From Harmonia axyridis (lineage: Eukaryota; Arthropoda; Insecta; Coleoptera; Coccinellidae), in assembly GCF_914767665.1 (NCBI RefSeq), contig NC_059504.1, positions 1,242,501 through 1,306,500 of the forward strand: a stretch of 64,000 nt of DNA, written 5' to 3'. Within the stretch, counting starts at the first letter, position 1. Each line of letters starts with the position of its first letter. The position numbers and the translations under genes are program-made. Shown here one piece after another: positions 58,981-64,000 of the stretch. Below the pieces are notes generated by a model. It searched no databases and had not been told where the DNA came from. It worked only from the letters and a program-made list of their open reading frames with translations.

Positions 58981-60127
58981 AACTTCAACGTTTGTTCACA
59001 TTGTCGTCTGAAAAAATATCGGCTTTACTACTAGATATGTTACTATATCTACTTCTAATAAAACAATAAATTTTAATTGATAGGATTGTTAATGACTTGG
59101 TTATCCCAAAAATGAACATAAAGTACACAACATATAATTCCACTTGTAAAGTCAAAGTAAAATTCTTGTACCTGCGCAGACATCGCATCGTTCAAAAGAA
59201 CTAAGCTAAAAAAAAAATAAATCAATTCGATAAACACGAAACTAATCCCTATTGGGATTATTCAAATGATCCTGAACCAACGATGTACATAACATATTTC
59301 TTGTATCTCGTCCTGTCACATCAAATCAAAGCAATACTCGGAACAATCAATCTCGCACGGATAACTAGATGATATATTCATGAATGCCAACATATACAAG
59401 TCCGTATATAAACCAAAACATCCAGAAGAAAAATGTATACGATTCCTCATCGCGTCAATCCACCACTTATGATTTATATCCAGACCGTGATAGATTTTGT
59501 TAGTTTAATAATTTGGGAGTTAATTAAAACGAAACAATCCCGCAATATTTCAATATCCCAAGCAGTGACGGCGGGTGCCTGAGAGGCGGGACCAACGGAA
59601 CCCTGGGGGCGCACCGGTAGCCGGCCCATTAGGAAATGCCCAAGGTACCATGGTAAATGCACTACTTGATAATTTTAATATGATGGTTTGGAGATCCTGG
59701 TCCCACCCATCAGTTTATTAATACGAAAAAAGCTCTTAAATGGCTATCGATCTTGTTTCAGATTGTTAATTATATGGTTGAGAGGTATTGGTAGGGTTTT
59801 TGGGGTCTTTGGCTACTTTTTCGACTGGTTGTGGTCGTGCGGACATGCAGAAAAAACTAAGGGTTGGATCTAAAGAATTTCAATAGGAATTAAACAGTTT
59901 AAAATGGGTATAATGGCAACACTGTGTATTATTTCTTGACATTTCTTATGTCATTTGTGTTCAGTAGGTTATGTCATTTGATTAAGTAACATATGCTTCA
60001 ACAAGGCTTAGAAATGGTTTCACCAAAATCAGTGCTCATTCATAATGAGCACTGAGAAAAGTAAAAGGAATTGATGTATGACATTCTTCAGTAGCTCGAC
60101 TCAGCATTAATTGTATCGTAAATTAAT
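58981..60127. other. opa intron, no exon seen
   Basis: A GC-richer patch at 59565-59655 (GGGGGCGCACCGGTAGCCGG) stands out, without a recognised function. Confidence 0.3.
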
Positions 60128-60538
60128 TTCTCTGATTCTGTGGTTATTCCGTTCATTCTTCCACATCTTGTAGAACAAAATCGTGCGAGAATATATCAGA
60201 AACGCACAGTTTTCATGGTTATATTTTATTATTATATGTTGGTACTTCGAACTTTCCGCCACGGCTTTATCTGTCAATTCATCAATTTGCCTTAAAGAAA
60301 TCAGTTCTGCCAACCAACATTTTTCAATGCAAAAATCACTAAATGATATATATGGAAATATTTCATTAATTTCAATAAAAATGCAATGAATTAGAGAAAA
60401 TAATGTATAATACTCGTACACAAGGCTCATTCTTTCACTCGTTCATTCAAAAACTCGCCACTTCGTGGTTCGTTTTTGAATTTTGAACTCGTGGAAGAAT
60501 ATCAATGCCTTCTGCATTTGTATTATAAATAACTATTT
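60128..60538. repeat. Dispersed repeat, copy B (inverted partner of 52649)
   Basis: Reverse-complement counterpart of copy A about 7.5 kb upstream. It contains an extra ~50-base stretch (GTTGGTACTTCGAACTTTCC) absent from copy A. Confidence 0.8.
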
Positions 60539-61080
60539 TGAGCCTCCCCCTGCTTAACTACCCCTAAAGAAGGTTTCCGAAAAGTATTCTATAACTATAA
60601 TTATTCATATACACCCTATATAGACAAAATTTTGGCCTAGTCCAAATTCATCGCCTGATTTTAATTGTCCTAACTCCTAACCCTGTAATTTCAACTTTCC
60701 CAAGAACGTGAAAGCACCCCTAATCCATAAAATGAAACGTTCAAGCAGTAACCAAACAAAACGGTGAGTAATTCTCAAAGATACTACAACCCGATAGAAA
60801 ATTAAAAATGCGCGAATTGGGATTATCCCCAGCCGATCTACGTTCCAAACACAGAAACCACCCCTCGCAACCCCATTCCAACCCCGACGATGATTCTATC
60901 GCGTTTTGCACGTCCGCCATTTTGCCTGGTGTTACAGACACATGGAACGATCGATGTTCCTTGTGGACTGGATTCGAGATTTCTCCCTAAACACTGTTGG
61001 ATGGAGGAGAAAAAATACAGGGGTGTACGGGGGTGATTTCACCTTTCCGGTAATCATTTCTCTAATTAATTCTGCTTGTA
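60539..61080. other. opa intron, no exon seen
   Basis: Short frames only; no supported feature. Confidence 0.3.
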
Positions 61081-61959
61081 AAGGGTGTTTTTTTTAGAAC
61101 TATAGAACTTGAAATTGCAATAAAACAACGATGGATTATTCGATTGACATGAATTTTATTTATCCGCAAGATAATCTTGTGGCATTACATTTTAAATATG
61201 ATTTCTGGCATATGACCGCCACGGATGGCTCGGATGTAGTCCAATCTGGACGTCCAATTTTCGATGACTTTTTCCGTATTTTGGCCGTATATCGGCAATA
61301 ACACGGCGAATGTTGTCTTCAAATGCTCAAGGGTTTGTGGCTTATCCGCATAGACCAATGACTTTACATAGCCCCACAGAAAGTAGTCTAACGGTGTTAA
61401 ATCACAAGATCTTGGAGGCCAATTCACAGGTCCAAAACGTGAAATTAGGCGGTCACCAAACGTGTCTTTCAATAAATCGATTGTGACACGAGCTGTGTGA
61501 CAAGTTGGAACCACAGCTCCTAGACATCATGGTTGTTCAATTCAGGAATGAAAAAGTTAGTAATTATGGCTCTATACCGATCACCATTGACTGTAACGTT
61601 CTGGCCATCATCGTTTTTGAAGAAGTACGGACCAATGATTCCACCAGCCCATAAAGCGCACCAAACAGTCAGTTTTTCTGGATGTAACGGTGTTTCGACA
61701 TACACTTGAGGATTAGCTTCACTCCAAATGCGGCAGTTTTGTTTGTTGACGTAACCATCCAACCAGAAGAGAGCTTCATCGCTAAACAAAATAAAATGGA
61801 CGTAGTGCGCGATACGTATTCCGCATTCAGGCGTGAGTCTATTCATGATGAATTGCCAAACCAAACTGAGAATAAATCACTTGACAGCTGTTAAATCGGT
61901 CGCCATCTTGAACAGTAATGCCAACTTAAAGTTATATACCTCGAAAAAAAAACACCCTT
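61081..61959 (-). mobile_element. Tc1/mariner-IS630 (DUF4817-type) element, copy 8
   Basis: TA on both sides; ends AAGGGTGTTTTTTTTAGAAC and ACACCCTT. The catalytic half is split: 61864-61520 (FSDEALFW, His replaced by Leu) and 61514-61185. A private deletion at about 61505 removes the QQDGA block with the second Asp. Most of the HTH coding part at the 5' side is also gone (CGCATTCAGGCGTGAG join at about 61825). Confidence 0.9.
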
Positions 61960-62757
61960 TACTTTTGTGTAAAACAATCATTCAAATGTTCATGCCGAAT
62001 TTCTAAAGTATCATATCATCAGAACTACTCATTCTAGACGAACTAACCGATAACATCAACATCAAAATAAGTTGTTCTCTCGAATTTTCACTTAAAAACA
62101 CCAAACCAATTCAGATAAGGATAATTTTTTTCTTCTCGCTAATTGCCACCTTGTTACGCCACTGACCGCTACCGTTTTCTTCTAGGAAAATCCCGAAAAT
62201 TCAAAATCAGAAATACTAGACCAAAACTCAGCGGAACCAACCTCAAACCTTGATCACAGGAGATCAGGGACATCAACAATCCCCACCATCTAGAATTCCT
62301 ATTTCTCCATATCCAATCCACGCAGAATTCCTGGATAATACGGGACTAAGTACGATTCCCGGAACAACAGAGAAACGACCGGATTTAATTTAATCCACCC
62401 CAATCCAAGGCGGCGACGACTACGACGACGACGACGATCGTAATTTGTTTTCTCGATTCGGCACCGCCGTCGGGACAAAACAAATGAACGTAGAGAGCAA
62501 AACAAGCGATGGAACAAACAGGATTCCTGTAATTATAAGATCGGTGTAAATACCCCGAAAGACAAATGAATGTAGGACGGATAAGGGAGCGAATCGAAGT
62601 GATAGCTTTTGTTTTGTCCGTTGGCGATGAAGGTGGTGGGGGAAGGAGGGAGGTGGAGAATCGGGATTATTTGATTTTGGACGATGAGAAGGGTTTGGGA
62701 AGAATGAGATTAGCTTTGGCGGAATTTAAGGGTTGTTCTTCTTTGGTAACAAAAATA
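61960..62757. other. opa intron with an (ACG)n microsatellite at 62412-62438
   Basis: The microsatellite (ACGACGACG) creates an Arg-rich frame on the minus strand that is not a gene. GC-richer than the surroundings up to about 62750; no supported exon. Confidence 0.4.
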
Positions 62758-63979
62758 CTGGGTTTTTCCGTGTCGTGGTACAGATTTCACAGCCCTGTTT
62801 CAATGACATATGTCAAACATAACTGTCAACCGAAGCGTCATATGTTTAGTTTGAGGTTAGCAGCCATTCAACAGTATGGATCGTTTATCTACTGCTGAAT
62901 GTGTGGAAATTGTGGAAACTTACTACGAAATTACAATTGGTAAGACAGTGAAAAAATCCGAAGAGTCTGGATTTGTTACTGATGTCTTGAAGCCCATACG
63001 TCATCTAAAATACACGTTCGACTGAAAATATCGCTGCTGTAAGTGAAAATGTTGAAGAAGATCCAAATGTATCTATTCCTCGACGCGCATTTGGGCCTCT
63101 GTCACGGCACGTTATTGAGTATTTTGTATCTTGGTTTGCATCTCCATCCATCAGTTGACATACAAACCGAAACCAGGTGACCAAGGAATGAGTAGAACAT
63201 ATGCTGATTGGATGCATTCACAACAACGTTTGGATGACGATTTTGGCATGGAATTTCTTTCAGTAACGAAGCACAATTTCATTCGGTGGCTATGTGAACA
63301 AGCAAAATTGTGTAGCTGGGTGAAGCTAATTCTCAAGTGTATTTCGAAACACCGTTACATCCAGAAAAACAGACTGTTTGGTGCGCTTCATGGGCTGGTG
63401 GAATCATCTGGTCCGTACTTCTTCAAAAACGATGATGGCCAGAACGTTACAGTCAATGGTGATCGGTATAGAGCCATGATTACTAACTTTTTCATTCCTG
63501 AATTGAACAACCATGATGTCCAGGAGCTGTGGTTCCAACAAGACGGCGCAACATGTCACACAGCTCGTGCCACAATCGATTTATTGAAAGACACGTTTGA
63601 TGTCGCCTAATTTCACGTTTTGGACCTGTGAATTGGCCTCCAAGATCTTGTGATTTAACAGCGCTAGACTACTTTCTGTGGGGCTATGTAAAGTCATTGG
63701 TCTATGCGGATAAGCCACAAACCCTTGACCATTTGGAAGACAACATTCGCCGTGTTATTGCCGATATACGGCCACAAATGTTGGAAAAAGTCATCGAAAA
63801 TTGGACGTCCAGATTGGACTACATCCGAGCCAGCCGTGGCGGTCATATGCCAGAAATCATATTTAAAATGCAATGCCATAAGATTATCTTGCGGATAAAT
63901 AAAATTAATGTAAATCGAATAATCCATCGTTGTTTTATTGCAATTTAAAGTTCTATAGCTCTAAAAAAAAACACCCTTC
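62758..63979 (+). mobile_element. Tc1/mariner-IS630 (DUF4817-type) element, copy 9, longer, retains the central region
   Basis: The left boundary is tentative (TA|CTGGGTTTTTCCGTGTC). 62877 begins MDRLSTAECVEIVETYYEIT, a DUF4817-like HTH diverged from the other copies. Unlike them, this copy keeps central sequence: ENVEEDPNVSIPRRAFGPLS and YKPKPGDQGMSRTYADWMHS, which precede the catalytic domain. The latter resumes at WVKLILKC-, HGLVESSGPYFFKNDDG, WFQQDGATCHTA and CDLTALDYFLWGY, through several frameshifts. The right end CACCCTTCA lacks a clear TA. It approximates the undeleted layout of the family but is itself inactive. Confidence 0.82.
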
Positions 63980-64000
63980 AGGTTGATTTGGCATTAACCC

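Noticed and set aside
60808..61097. Two overlapping plus-strand frames before mariner copy 8
   Set aside because: Neither resembles a Zic finger 4-5 exon nor any other family.
62299..62517. Arg-rich minus-strand peptide
   Set aside because: Produced by the (ACG)n microsatellite; no start context or homology.

Overview
This is an AT-rich insect nuclear window, probably from a beetle or another holometabolous insect. The evidence is short GT-AG introns, a pickpocket-type DEG/ENaC channel, an MBF2-like secreted protein (an arthropod family), the Zic gene odd-paired, and a dense load of degraded insect transposons. The exact species cannot be read from the sequence.

Layout. 1-4475 (+): the 3' three coding exons of a very large extracellular leucine-rich-repeat protein with an LRRCT cap, a Ser/Thr-rich stalk and a hydrophobic, GPI-type tail. 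4666-10755 (-): a complete 14-exon ppk channel gene, followed by a second, diverged but intact copy of its last six exons that has no 5' half of its own. This is the most interesting host-gene feature. 12903-13358 (-): a small intronless secreted MBF2-like gene with a TATA box and poly(A) signal. 49153-49936 (+): first coding exon of odd-paired/Zic with the ZOC motif and zinc fingers 1-3. Fingers 4-5 are not in the window, so 49937-64000 appears to be its intron.

Everything else (about 13.9-48.7 kb, plus the opa intron) is gene-poor and built of transposon relics. (1) At least nine copies of one Tc1/mariner-IS630 family (DUF4817-type helix-turn-helix plus D-D-D catalytic domain); the better preserved copies share one out-of-frame internal deletion, so the family spread as a non-autonomous derivative. 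(2) Four ~590-bp P-superfamily elements with ~31-bp inverted ends, 8-bp target duplications in three of them, and the start of a C-x2-C (THAP-like) first exon. (3) Six pieces of an ~860-bp hAT family with subterminal CAAGTAGCTTG-like repeats and a hAT dimerisation domain. (4) A 1.19-kb PIF/Harbinger deletion derivative with a MADF exon and TAA target duplications. (5) A Penelope-like relic, a LINE RNase H relic, an LTR with an exact tRNA-Lys primer-binding site, long fold-back elements, and several tandem repeats.

The host genes have unrelated roles (cell-surface adhesion or sensory structure, sodium channel, secreted protein, transcription factor) and show no shared pathway. No rRNA, tRNA gene or CRISPR array was seen. 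All calls come from reading the sequence; no database search was run, so family names rest on recognised motifs.
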